Assembly: GCA_902803745.1 (NCBI GenBank)
Contig: CADCRB010000112.1
Span: 1-10,273 of the forward strand
Length of the DNA stretch: 10,273 nucleotides
Source: an uncultured Lachnospiraceae bacterium
Lineage (GTDB): Bacteria > Bacillota > Clostridia > Lachnospirales > Lachnospiraceae
Reading direction: 5' to 3'
The first letter of the stretch is position 1. Every line of letters begins with the position of its first letter. The notes under the pieces were generated by a model. That model had not been told where the DNA came from and did not search any database. It was given only the letters and a program-made list of their open reading frames with translations. The position numbers and the translations under genes were made by a program. Below, piece by piece: positions 1 to 7,548 of the stretch.

Positions 1-209
1 AGAACAGGTCGGTCAGGGTTGTAGCCGTTGCAGTGACGATGGAGACAATTTTTGAGATAATGCAGGCAATGGAGGAAATACCGGGAGGAGAGGTTGACAT
101 AATTCAATTAAACATAGCCAAAACCCGTACCATACAGGAGTATCACATCATCGGTGCGCTGAATCCCATATTCCTTGCCACCATAAGATTTGACGGGAAG
201 ATAGCATAA
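1..209 (+). CDS. cbiT: CbiT/CobL-like precorrin methyltransferase, C-terminal fragment
   Basis: This is the 3' end of a gene that begins before the window; the frame starts at base 3 and ends at the TAA at 207-209. The roughly 68 visible residues resemble the C-terminus of CbiT, or of the CbiT half of CobL/CbiET. That enzyme C-methylates precorrin-6B/7 at C5 and C15 with decarboxylation during vitamin B12 (corrin ring) synthesis, using S-adenosylmethionine in the cytoplasm. The matching pattern is an AVTMET segment, a short helix, a GGEVDIIQLNIAKTR strand, then a YHIIGALNPIF ending. In the family this corresponds to NAVTLET, VQVSVSRAR and YHMLRAENPVFII. The catalytic and SAM-binding parts lie outside the window, so whether the gene is a stand-alone cbiT or a cbiE-cbiT fusion cannot be told. 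The next gene starts directly at base 210, which implies co-transcription. Confidence 0.72.
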   Translation, partial: NRSVRVVAVAVTMETIFEIMQAMEEIPGGEVDIIQLNIAKTRTIQEYHIIGALNPIFLATIRFDGKIA

Positions 210-1937
210 ATGGGAAATAAAAACGATATTCTTAAGAATAAGATATACCTTTATATCACTGAGTTTTTTGCAGGAATGGGTGTAATGGCCGTGGAGCTTG
301 GGGCGTCAAGACTGTTGGCGCCCTATTTCTCTTCCAGCCAGATAGTCTGGACCATCATCATAGGTACGATAATGATAGCCATGGCCCTTGGAAATATATA
401 TGGAGGAAGGAGCGCTGACCGTGATCCCTCGCCTGAGATCCTGTACCGCAGGCTCCTTATTGCGGCAGTATGGATAGCGGCCATCCCTGTGGTGGGAAAA
501 TATCTGATAATACTGATATCCGGAGTGCTCGTGTTTACCGTAAGCACTAATTTTCTGATATTGGCGGCTTTCATATCCTGTATGCTGATCTTTGTGTTTC
601 CGCTTTTCCTCCTGGGAACCGTGACCCCCTCGCTTGCCAAATATACTGTGGGCTCCCTCGACGACTCCGGCAAGGTCGTGGGAGGACTTGGCGCTGCAAA
701 TACCATAGGTTCCATCATAGGAACCTTCATGCCTACCTTTGTGACGATACCGGCAGTCGGGACAGCCGTGACCTTCCTGATATTCTCAGGGATAATACTC
801 GTGATCGGGCTTGTATACTTTATCACTGAAAGGTCTCATATAAGGCTTTGCGTGATATGCACGGTTTTGTTCATTCTGTGTTCGGTCTTCGGGAATTCCG
901 ACTCTTTTGCATTCTGGGAGGACGATCTGACGTATGAAGGAGAGTCTGTATACAATTACCTTCAGGTAGCAGAGGATGACAGATCCATATGGCTTTCGAC
1001 AAATGTTCTCTTCGGAGTCCAGTCCATCACCATGAAGGATGACAGCCTTACAGGCCTGTATTATGACTATGCTCTTGCTGCTCCCATGATGGCCGGGATT
1101 AAAGCCAAAGGCACCGGCACGGATGATAAAGATAATAATAACGCTGAAAAGCGCGAAAATGCTGATATCCTGATACTTGGAATGGGAACGGGAACCTACG
1201 CCAGACAATGCGATAGATATTACAATAATATTAATATAACAGGCGTCGAGATAGATCAGAAGATCACGGATCTCTCCTATAAGTACTTTGACGCTCTTCC
1301 GGAGGTTCCCGTATGTACATATGACGGCAGAGCCTATCTCCAGACCGTGGATGGGAAATATGATGTTATCATGGTCGATGCCTATCAGGATATCTCCATC
1401 CCGTTTCAGATGTCCTCTGTCGAATTTTTCCGTGAAGTATATGATCACCTGAAGGATAACGGTGTCCTTGTGGTCAATATGAATATGCACTCTGATACCG
1501 AAGGAAATATAAACCAGTATCTTTCGGATACTGTGGCTGCGGTTTTTCCTTCTCTGGCTTATGCGGATGTGGCAGGCTCGACCAACAGAGAGCTCTTTGC
1601 GATAAAGACATCAGAGCCCTTCAAAGATCAGGGGGATGTGGAAAGTGTAGAAAGCGTGGGAAGTGTCAGTTCTGTTGGTACTGGGGATATCCTTGCAAGA
1701 TTTGATGCAGGACTGGATAACATAACCGTGAATGATGAACTCTTTCAACTGATGCTCAACATCAGGGGTGTTGCTAATGTGTATAAAGGCGGCCAAAATA
1801 TCCTCACGGACGATAAAGCCCCGGTAGAGCTGCTGGGTATGAGGGAAATAGATCAGATGATAAGTGAGGAGCTTGGGTACTACAAAAACGTCTATAAGAA
1901 GGAAGGACTTGAGGGCATACTCAATAGGTTGACATAA
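210..1937 (+). CDS. Membrane protein fused to a spermidine-synthase-like methyltransferase-fold domain
   Basis: This 575-residue protein has two parts. Residues about 14-230 hold six or seven hydrophobic segments, typical of the group annotated as fused MFS/spermidine synthase. Residues about 318-460 form a Rossmann-type aminopropyltransferase/methyltransferase domain. There one sees a glycine-rich nucleotide loop GMGTGT (324-329), the acidic pair in VEID (E347, D349), a DGRAYL motif (D372) and VDAYQD (D390, Y392), the position of the catalytic Asp in spermidine synthases. The classical GGGDG loop is altered to GMGTGT, so true putrescine aminopropyl transfer is not assured; the family's substrate is unknown to me. 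Two low-complexity insertions occur: an Asp/Asn-rich stretch near 299-316 and a Val/Ser/Glu/Gly repeat at 477-490. The ATG follows the upstream TAA with no gap, and a GGGAAG ribosome site lies inside the upstream gene. Confidence 0.82.
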   Translation: MGNKNDILKNKIYLYITEFFAGMGVMAVELGASRLLAPYFSSSQIVWTIIIGTIMIAMALGNIYGGRSADRDPSPEILYRRLLIAAVWIAAIPVVGKYLIILISGVLVFTVSTNFLILAAFISCMLIFVFPLFLLGTVTPSLAKYTVGSLDDSGKVVGGLGAANTIGSIIGTFMPTFVTIPAVGTAVTFLIFSGIILVIGLVYFITERSHIRLCVICTVLFILCSVFGNSDSFAFWEDDLTYEGESVYNYLQVAEDDRSIWLSTNVLFGVQSITMKDDSLTGLYYDYALAAPMMAGIKAKGTGTDDKDNNNAEKRENADILILGMGTGTYARQCDRYYNNINITGVEIDQKITDLSYKYFDALPEVPVCTYDGRAYLQTVDGKYDVIMVDAYQDISIPFQMSSVEFFREVYDHLKDNGVLVVNMNMHSDTEGNINQYLSDTVAAVFPSLAYADVAGSTNRELFAIKTSEPFKDQGDVESVESVGSVSSVGTGDILARFDAGLDNITVNDELFQLMLNIRGVANVYKGGQNILTDDKAPVELLGMREIDQMISEELGYYKNVYKKEGLEGILNRLT

Positions 1938-1941
1938 TATT

Positions 1942-2517
1942 ATGTGGGCGGAGATAATTCTGACGGGGATCGGGTTATCCATGGATGCCTTTGCTGTGGC
2001 TGTATGCAAGGGCCTTGGAATGAGAAGGATCGATAAGGCAAAGGCCGTCATCATAGGCCTGTATTTCGGGACCTTTCAGGCTGTGATGCCGATAGCAGGG
2101 TGGCTCCTCGGAAGCCGGTTTATCAGATATATCGAGTCTGTGGATCATTGGATAGCCTTTGGTCTGCTCGCCTTTATCGGCATTAAGATGATAGTGGAGG
2201 CAGTCCGCGAGAGTGAGAATGATACCGGTGAGATCATAATGGATCAGCCTCTGGATCATAGGGAAATGCTTCTGCTGGCTGTTGCCACGAGCATTGATGC
2301 GCTGGCGGTAGGGATATCGTTTGCAGCCATAGGCACTCCCATCTTCCCGTCAGCTGAGATCATCGGCTTTATTACTTTTATTCTTTCGATCATAGGAGTT
2401 TATGTCGGAAACCGCTTCGGAAGGGTATATGAGAAAAGGGCATGCATACTTGGAGGCGTGATACTGACCGGGATCGGGATAAAGATACTCTTTGAGCATC
2501 TGCTGCTAAAACCCTGA
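1942..2517 (+). CDS. mntP: Manganese efflux pump MntP
   Basis: This 191-residue integral membrane protein matches the MntP (formerly YebN) family, which exports Mn(II) from the cytoplasm to protect against manganese overload. It has the family's two-fold pseudo-repeat. Each half carries a conserved acidic membrane residue needed for transport: D15 in the N-terminal GLSMDAFAVA segment and D119 in the ATSIDALAVG segment. About six hydrophobic helices are visible, with a charged cytoplasmic loop near residues 88-108. Length and both termini agree with the E. coli protein (188 residues). It starts four bases after the preceding stop with only a weak ribosome site, so translation is probably coupled. 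No yybP-ykoY manganese riboswitch can lie directly upstream, because that space is coding. Its last ~118 bases are antisense to the tail of the minus-strand sensor gene. Confidence 0.93.
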   Translation: MWAEIILTGIGLSMDAFAVAVCKGLGMRRIDKAKAVIIGLYFGTFQAVMPIAGWLLGSRFIRYIESVDHWIAFGLLAFIGIKMIVEAVRESENDTGEIIMDQPLDHREMLLLAVATSIDALAVGISFAAIGTPIFPSAEIIGFITFILSIIGVYVGNRFGRVYEKRACILGGVILTGIGIKILFEHLLLKP

Positions 2518-3284
2518 TCAGCTGATCTTTTATTTGTCAGAGCCACCTGATCTCCGCTGAGCACTGCATAGATATCCTTGGTATCATCTTCTCCGAGAGC
2601 CGTAACATTCATATCCAAAAGGACCAAGGCGAAAAGGATGACCGCCATACCCACTATGGACATATTGATCAGGGATATCCCGTATGTGAAAAACTGGATA
2701 AATGATGCGATCAAAGGAACCGTAAGAAAAAGGATCAGCGGATATGCCATAAGCTTTCTCAGGGAACTGTGGTATTGTATTATAAGAGAAAGCTGGATGA
2801 GCATAATGATCGTCGGAATGATATAGCTTATCAGAAAGAACGGAGATCTTATGTAATGGTTTGTCTCATCAAAGCTGTAATATAATCCGGTGAACTGGGA
2901 TATGATAAGAAGGACCTGTCCGATAAAGAAAAGGAACTCCGAGAACCTGGTCCTTGCCGGAGCCTTTTTCAGACCTCCTTCATTCATCAGAATATCGTAG
3001 GTATAGAGATTTATCGCATGTGTTATGGCAAGCGTCATGCAGAATACCAGATAATTGCTTATGCGCACCATCCAGTAGCCCAGCTCGCTGGCATCACCTC
3101 TGAAGGTATAGGCGAAACGGTCGGATATCAGAAGGATCGTGGAATATAATTCTACGAGAAGCAGGGCTCTTTTTCTTGACCTGGAGAGTGTTCCCGAGAT
3201 CATTACAAAGAAAGTGGTGATACCGCAGATGCCTATGAGCACCAGCATTATATCCAGCTGATATTCTCTGATAAAATCCAACAT
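2400..3284 (-). CDS. Seven-helix membrane sensor module lacking an output domain (probable truncated gene)
   Basis: This 294-residue frame (ATG at 3284) encodes a membrane protein with about seven hydrophobic helices, near residues 10-30, 38-56, 70-90, 113-132, 148-169, 178-199 and 202-222. Between helices 2 and 3 is the segment SDRFAYTFRGD...GYWMVRISN. From memory this layout matches the N-terminal sensory part of large Lachnospiraceae signalling proteins, where a GGDEF, EAL, kinase or similar output domain follows the last helix. Here only about 70 residues follow, and roughly the last 40 are simply the antisense reading of mntP, so no output domain exists. It is therefore probably a truncated remnant, though the frame is intact. 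An upstream in-frame TTG at 3335 adds 17 residues; the ATG is preferred because it directly precedes the conserved part. A GAGG lies 14 bases upstream, a long spacing. A weak CTGTTA-18-TATAAT promoter is possible at 3377-3348. Confidence 0.6.
   Translation of the reverse strand: MLDFIREYQLDIMLVLIGICGITTFFVMISGTLSRSRKRALLLVELYSTILLISDRFAYTFRGDASELGYWMVRISNYLVFCMTLAITHAINLYTYDILMNEGGLKKAPARTRFSEFLFFIGQVLLIISQFTGLYYSFDETNHYIRSPFFLISYIIPTIIMLIQLSLIIQYHSSLRKLMAYPLILFLTVPLIASFIQFFTYGISLINMSIVGMAVILFALVLLDMNVTALGEDDTKDIYAVLSGDQVALTNKRSADQGFSSRCSKSIFIPIPVSITPPSMHALFSYTLPKRFPT
2516..2535 (+). terminator. Weak terminator candidate after mntP
   Basis: A perfect 12-base palindrome, GATCAGCTGATC (2516-2527), overlaps the mntP stop codon and is followed by TTTTATTT (2528-2535). 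The stem is short once a loop is allowed (about 4 bp), so it may be only partly effective. It lies inside the convergent sensor-module gene. Confidence 0.3.
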
Positions 3285-3424
3285 AGTTTCAGGTCGGTCC
3301 TCATTATAGGGATAATATGCCAAACTTGAACACAAAAAAACATTATTATTATATCATTGATTCCGAGAAAATAACAGATTATTACTGTCCCGGAAATATC
3401 AAATTGATACGGTAAAGACCTTAT

Positions 3425-3454
3425 TTGCCATATTGCGGCACGGTTTCGTATAAT
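3425..3454 (+). promoter_or_regulatory. Sigma-A type promoter for the lipoprotein/GDPD/binding-protein operon
   Basis: A -35 element TTGCCA (3425-3430) and a perfect -10 TATAAT (3449-3454) are separated by 18 bases. They lie in the 258-base gap between the divergent sensor gene and the lipoprotein gene. The predicted transcription start is near 3461, giving an 80-base leader. Confidence 0.6.
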
Positions 3455-3464
3455 ATGCAGTACA

Positions 3465-3477
3465 GGACGGACCGTCC
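3465..3477. promoter_or_regulatory. Dyad just downstream of the promoter (candidate operator)
   Basis: GGACGG-A-CCGTCC is a perfect 6+1+6 inverted repeat about four bases past the predicted transcription start. The one-base spacer is too short for an RNA hairpin loop, so a protein-binding operator is the more likely reading. A second, weaker dyad AAAAT-acagc-ATTTT follows at 3486-3500. Confidence 0.35.
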
Positions 3478-3542
3478 ATCCGGATAAAATACAGCATTTT
3501 CGGATCCCAAGGACATTTGATGAATACAGGGAGGGCAGATCA

Positions 3543-4163
3543 ATGTATATAATGAAAAGAATGATACCGATAGTATTGAGTGTTATTATCGCCGGCGCAG
3601 CCGCGGGATGTGGAAATTCCGGCAGCGGAAAGGGTGATGAAAGCGCGGCAAAAGCTGACAGCGCGGAGACAAAGGACACAGCAGGAGAAAGTAATGAAGA
3701 GCAAAACACCGGGATCGCGAATCCGTGGGTTTACATAACTCAGGAAGAGGCCGGTGAGATCATTCCTAAGCTTTTCGTACCGCCTGCTGGAGCGGAAAAT
3801 ATCCTTTGGAAGAAATGCGAACCGCTGGCTGATGCTGATAAAGGAATAAGTCCTCTGGTGGAGCTCGACTTTACCCTGGACGGACTGGACTATACCGCAA
3901 GGGCTCAGACGGGGGCAGAAAACAATGCCGATATCGCCGGGATATATCTGGAATGGACTGTAGGACCCGAAGATACGACACTTGCAGGCTGGGGCGGAAG
4001 CGATCTTTCCGGAAAGACGTATCGCGCCATAAGCGATGATGAATATACAGACCTGATCACCTGGTATGATGATGAGAACGGTATTCTGTATTCGCTTTCG
4101 ACTTCTTCGTCTGATCTTGATGGCTTTGATATCCAGGCGACAGCCGAGGCCATGGCACCGTGA
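3543..4163 (+). CDS. Small secreted lipoprotein of unknown function
   Basis: The 206-residue product begins with a lipoprotein signal peptide: positive residues K5/R6, a hydrophobic core, and a lipobox ending AAGC with the lipidated cysteine at C23. It should be exported and anchored to the outer face of the membrane. Residues about 24-58 are a Ser/Lys/Asp/Glu-rich tether. The folded part (about 60-206) starts NPWVYITQEEAGE and contains an LDFTLDGLDYTAR strand pair, the segment DIAGIYLEWTV, and a C-terminal WYDDENGILYSLS...LDGFDIQA motif. I recognise this as a type common as a lone lipoprotein in Lachnospiraceae but know no function. The start at 3543 is supported by AGGGAGGG at 3528-3535 with a seven-base spacer; the ATG at 3552 would be too far. 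It is the first gene of a likely three-gene operon. Confidence 0.85.
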   Translation: MYIMKRMIPIVLSVIIAGAAAGCGNSGSGKGDESAAKADSAETKDTAGESNEEQNTGIANPWVYITQEEAGEIIPKLFVPPAGAENILWKKCEPLADADKGISPLVELDFTLDGLDYTARAQTGAENNADIAGIYLEWTVGPEDTTLAGWGGSDLSGKTYRAISDDEYTDLITWYDDENGILYSLSTSSSDLDGFDIQATAEAMAP

Positions 4164-4227
4164 CATCAGTGGATCAGCATTTCCATTTTAGAAAGGATGA
4201 TTGATCATAAAGCAGAAGGAGCAGAGG

Positions 4228-6168
4228 ATGAAGCCTGAGACAGCGGAAGAACAGGAGCAGAATGTAGAGCCCGGCTCAGAGGAGCCTAAGGCGCAGGATA
4301 AAAAACGCAAAAAGATAAAGATAAAAGAGGTAGGTTATAGAAGGTTTGTCGCTGGAGCTGTCCTTGAGATGTGGCTTTTCAGGCTCGTGACCGGTCTGAT
4401 CATCATCATACCGGCATGTATCCTGGGGGATATAGCTGAATGGATCTCATCAGTAGAGGATTCGGTGCTTACGACAGCTAATCTCGGAAATATTATGAAT
4501 TGGAGACTGCCGCTCATACTGATCTCCGGACTTCTTTTTGTATTGATCTGTGTATGGATCGAGCTCTTCTCACAGATCTCCATGTGCTCAAAGATACTTA
4601 AGGGAGAGAAAGCAGGTGTGTTTGCCGAGCTTGGCAACGGCTTCAAGGCACTGCTGAGCTTTATCAGTCCTTCCGGCATCCTGCTCATTATCCTTGTGAT
4701 CCTGCCTGTGCCGTTATGCGGACTTGGTTATGCATTAAGCGCCACCAAGGATTTCTATATCCCGGAATTCATTCAAAGCGTGATCAGGAAGAATCCTTTT
4801 TATTACGGGCTGGAGCTGGCGCTCGGAGCGATGATACTGTTTTTCAACTTTCGTCTTTTATTTGCTTTCCATGCTGCAGTCATAGATCATAAAAAGGCAA
4901 AAGAAGCGATCAGGGATTCCTGGCGCCTTACCGGCGAGCATTTCTTGAACTATACTTTAAGATTTCTCAGGGTGGTTCTTATTGCGGTCGTAGTCTCTAC
5001 GGCATCATATTGTTTCCTCGAATTTTTCAAGGCGGGTCTGAGTGAGATCTCTGAGGAGTACAGGACAGATCAGGTCATAGATATTTTTGAAGAAGACGGA
5101 GACCTTGATGATGAGGAGCTTGAGCTCATGGGATTCAGGGTTGTGGGAGCGTCGGTGGTCTTTGTCGGAGGTTACCTTGTATATATCATCAGTGCCCTGT
5201 GCAGCAGTACCATAATGATCTTTTTCACAAAAGCTTATTATGAATATACCGGAAGAAAGTTTGATACCTTCTATAAACAGGGGGGAGTAGGGAGGATCCT
5301 GCGTAATACGGCATTTGTACTGGGATCTTTGACGTTATTTGTTATCGTTTCAATCTTTGTCGGACTGTTTTTTGATCAGGTGTTTGAAAGAAGGGAGCCT
5401 GTCAGGCTCATCGCGCACCGCACCGGCGGAATGCTCGCATCGGAGAATTCGCTTGAGGGAATAGACGAGGCGGCAAAGCGTGGCTGCTATGGCAGTGAGA
5501 CAGATATCCAGAGGACGAAGGACGGATATTATGTAATAAATCATGATAAGAGCTTCAAACGACTGACAGGGGTCAATAAAAAACCCGGGGAAATGACTCT
5601 TGATGAGATAAAAGAACTCAGTATACACGATACCACCGGAAACGGTAAGCTTTTGCCGGTGCCGACACTTGAGGAGCTTCTGGATCGGGGCAGTGAGGAC
5701 GGGATAGTATTATTCCTTGAGCTCAAGGGGGAGAGCGCCGACAGAAAGATGGCGGATGACATCGTACGTGCAGTCCGGGAAAAGGACATGACTGACCAGG
5801 TGGTGCTTATATCCCTTAATTATGACACCATACAATATGCTGAACGCACTTATCCCGAGTTCAGGACGGGAATTCTAATATTCGGGACTCTGGGGGATGT
5901 GTCAAAGCTTGACTGTGATATATTGATAATGGAAGAGGAGATGTCAACAACTGACCGGATAGATAACATCCACGAAGCAGGCAAAGAGGTTATGGTCTGG
6001 ACAGTTAACACGGAATATGAACTTCTAAAATATCTTGATATGGAAGTGGACGGTATCATTACCGATGAGATAGAGCTTGCGGTCGAGATTGAAGATGAAT
6101 TGAAGAACCGTAATGATATGGAGCTTATGGAAGATCGTACGGAAGATCTGTTTGAAGGCTGGTCCTGA
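4228..6168 (+). CDS. Membrane-anchored glycerophosphodiester phosphodiesterase (GDPD)
   Basis: This 646-residue protein joins a multi-helix GDPD-associated membrane region (about 1-390) to a catalytic GDPD domain (about 393-630). GDPDs hydrolyse glycerophosphodiesters such as glycerophosphocholine to glycerol-3-phosphate and an alcohol. Catalytic features are visible: H397 in AHRTGG, ENSLEG, the metal ligands E424 and D426 in SETD, H439/D440 in NHD, E498 and K500 in LELK, W591 in VWTVN, and a closing DGIITDE. About seven helices (near 50-70, 93-115, 145-168, 195-217, 244-265, 305-335, 362-388) follow a lysine-rich N-terminus. If that end is cytoplasmic, the catalytic domain faces outside. The ATG at 4228 has AAGGAG at 4216-4221 with a six-base spacer; a TTG at 4201 has poor spacing. 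The family consensus HRG is HRTGG here. The stop overlaps the next start. Confidence 0.9.
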   Translation: MKPETAEEQEQNVEPGSEEPKAQDKKRKKIKIKEVGYRRFVAGAVLEMWLFRLVTGLIIIIPACILGDIAEWISSVEDSVLTTANLGNIMNWRLPLILISGLLFVLICVWIELFSQISMCSKILKGEKAGVFAELGNGFKALLSFISPSGILLIILVILPVPLCGLGYALSATKDFYIPEFIQSVIRKNPFYYGLELALGAMILFFNFRLLFAFHAAVIDHKKAKEAIRDSWRLTGEHFLNYTLRFLRVVLIAVVVSTASYCFLEFFKAGLSEISEEYRTDQVIDIFEEDGDLDDEELELMGFRVVGASVVFVGGYLVYIISALCSSTIMIFFTKAYYEYTGRKFDTFYKQGGVGRILRNTAFVLGSLTLFVIVSIFVGLFFDQVFERREPVRLIAHRTGGMLASENSLEGIDEAAKRGCYGSETDIQRTKDGYYVINHDKSFKRLTGVNKKPGEMTLDEIKELSIHDTTGNGKLLPVPTLEELLDRGSEDGIVLFLELKGESADRKMADDIVRAVREKDMTDQVVLISLNYDTIQYAERTYPEFRTGILIFGTLGDVSKLDCDILIMEEEMSTTDRIDNIHEAGKEVMVWTVNTEYELLKYLDMEVDGIITDEIELAVEIEDELKNRNDMELMEDRTEDLFEGWS

Positions 6169-7529
6169 TGATTAATACGCATATTATCAGGAAAATACCA
6201 GGTGTAAGGATAATGGCTGCAGCAGTATTGCTGACGGCAGCTGCTTTACTGCTTGGCGGCTGTTCCGCCGTGAAAAAAAGCCCCGTCGGCAGATCTAAGA
6301 CGGCAGACAGCATCAGGGCATCTTTGACGGAAAGAAGGAATGAACCTGCAAAGACAGAGGCCGGGGAGGAAAATACTGCTCTCAGCGCGGGCCTTGGAAA
6401 CAGGAACAGATCGGCCGGAGTGGAGGAGTCCGTCTCGGGAAACACGACAAAAGACGGAGATCCGGAAGGCACCAAGCTTACTCTCTGGACATTTAATGAG
6501 GCTCATGTAGCTTATTACCGTAAGCTTTTGAAAAAATGGAACGATGAGGATCCGGATTATACCCTTGAGATCACCTTCAGGGTGATGCCATATGAAGAGC
6601 TGCATGAATCCCTGCTCGAGGCTCTGCGATCCGGAAAAGGAGCTCCCGATATCTGCGATATAGATGCATACCGTTTTGCGGATGTCTCCGAAGGTAAGTC
6701 GGAATGGCTCTATCCCGTCGATGTCGCGGTCGCGCCCTACATATATGATATGCACCCTGCGAGGATAGATGTATATAAGGCTGGAGACAACAGGAGATAT
6801 GCCGTGCCCTTCAGGATGGGTGCAGCCGTCCAGTATTGGAATATGGAGCTGATGGAAGAAGCCGGGATAACCCAAAAAGAGGTTGATGCCGTAAAGACGT
6901 GGGAGGATTACAGAGCCCTCGGGGAGAAATTCAAAGCTTCTGCCGGGAGCGGAAAATATTTTGCAGCTGTGAAGGCCGATGATCCGGTATGGCCTATGCT
7001 GGCGCTTGCGGAATACAGCGGGACTCCCGAGAATGCAGGCCATGCGGCGGATGATATGAAGGCTGCCTGTCAGGGCTGGATCAGCTCAGGTATCGCAAAA
7101 GAATCCGGGAATATGGTATCGGATATCGCATCCGGAAATATTGCATCATTTACCGGAAGTCTCGCTTTCATGGATACCTTTGTGCAGGAGATCCATGATC
7201 AGTACGGCAAATGGTATATAACGAAATGTCCGGTATTTGAGGACGGGCAGCCCTGCTCTGTCTGTCTTGACGATATTCCGACCGTGATATCTGCAAAAAG
7301 CCGCTATGCCGGCCTTGCCGCTGATTTTATCTGCTACGCCAAGATGTATAATGATAATGCGAGAGCTGTCATATGGCCCGAGCTTTCTTATGATGTATGC
7401 AACCGCGTGCTTTGGGAGAATGAGGAATTCGCCCATGATGAGACGAATGAATATGATACCTTCTTCAGAAATTATCCCTATGATGTTCTGAATGAAATAA
7501 AGGACAGGATAGCGACGGTCAAGCCCTGA
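6168..7529 (+). CDS. Extracellular solute-binding lipoprotein (ABC family 1)
   Basis: The 453-residue product starts with a lipoprotein signal (positive N-terminus, long Ala/Leu core, lipobox LGGC with lipidated C32). A charged linker runs to about residue 100, and an SBP_bac_1-type domain opens with KLTLWTFNEAHVAYY. Typical landmarks follow: GAPDICDIDAYRFADV, RRYAVPFRMGAAVQYWN, KTWEDYRALGEKF and IASFTGSLAFMDTF. Such proteins bind sugars, oligosaccharides, polyols or glycerol-phosphate compounds outside the cell and pass them to an ABC permease. No permease or ATPase gene is present, so it is an orphan here and may work with a transporter encoded elsewhere or as a receptor. Its ATG overlaps the GDPD stop (TGATG), with GAAGG nine bases upstream, showing translational coupling. 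That hints at a glycerophosphodiester-related ligand (as for UgpB), but this is inference only. Confidence 0.85.
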   Translation: MINTHIIRKIPGVRIMAAAVLLTAAALLLGGCSAVKKSPVGRSKTADSIRASLTERRNEPAKTEAGEENTALSAGLGNRNRSAGVEESVSGNTTKDGDPEGTKLTLWTFNEAHVAYYRKLLKKWNDEDPDYTLEITFRVMPYEELHESLLEALRSGKGAPDICDIDAYRFADVSEGKSEWLYPVDVAVAPYIYDMHPARIDVYKAGDNRRYAVPFRMGAAVQYWNMELMEEAGITQKEVDAVKTWEDYRALGEKFKASAGSGKYFAAVKADDPVWPMLALAEYSGTPENAGHAADDMKAACQGWISSGIAKESGNMVSDIASGNIASFTGSLAFMDTFVQEIHDQYGKWYITKCPVFEDGQPCSVCLDDIPTVISAKSRYAGLAADFICYAKMYNDNARAVIWPELSYDVCNRVLWENEEFAHDETNEYDTFFRNYPYDVLNEIKDRIATVKP

Positions 7530-7548
7530 CAATGGTCAGAATTCTTTT
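7526..7548 (+). terminator. Possible terminator at the end of the GDPD/binding-protein operon
   Basis: CTGAC-AATG-GTCAG (7526-7539) forms a 5-bp stem around the stop codon, followed by AATTCTTTT. The stem is short, so this is a weak candidate. It lies between the convergent binding-protein and DUF2344 genes, whose stops are six bases apart. Confidence 0.35.

Noticed and set aside
786..1490. Minus-strand open frame of 234 codons opposite the spermidine-synthase-like gene
   Set aside because: It is antisense to a clearly coding gene with recognisable motifs and its translation shows no family features.
1900..1941. Manganese riboswitch (yybP-ykoY) before mntP
   Set aside because: Only four bases separate the genes and the preceding sequence is coding; no riboswitch consensus is seen.
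3285..3335. TTG start adding 17 residues to the sensor-module protein
   Set aside because: The added residues are hydrophilic and the ATG at 3284 directly precedes the recognisable part; not excluded.
3540..4166. Minus-strand frame of about 208 codons opposite the lipoprotein gene
   Set aside because: The plus strand has a strong ribosome site, a signal peptide and a lipobox; the minus reading has none of these.
4201..4227. TTG start adding nine residues to the GDPD protein
   Set aside because: Its ribosome site is only three bases away, while the ATG at 4228 has AAGGAG at ideal spacing.
6246..7043. Minus-strand frame of 265 codons inside the binding-protein gene
   Set aside because: It mirrors a well-supported solute-binding protein and shows no domain.
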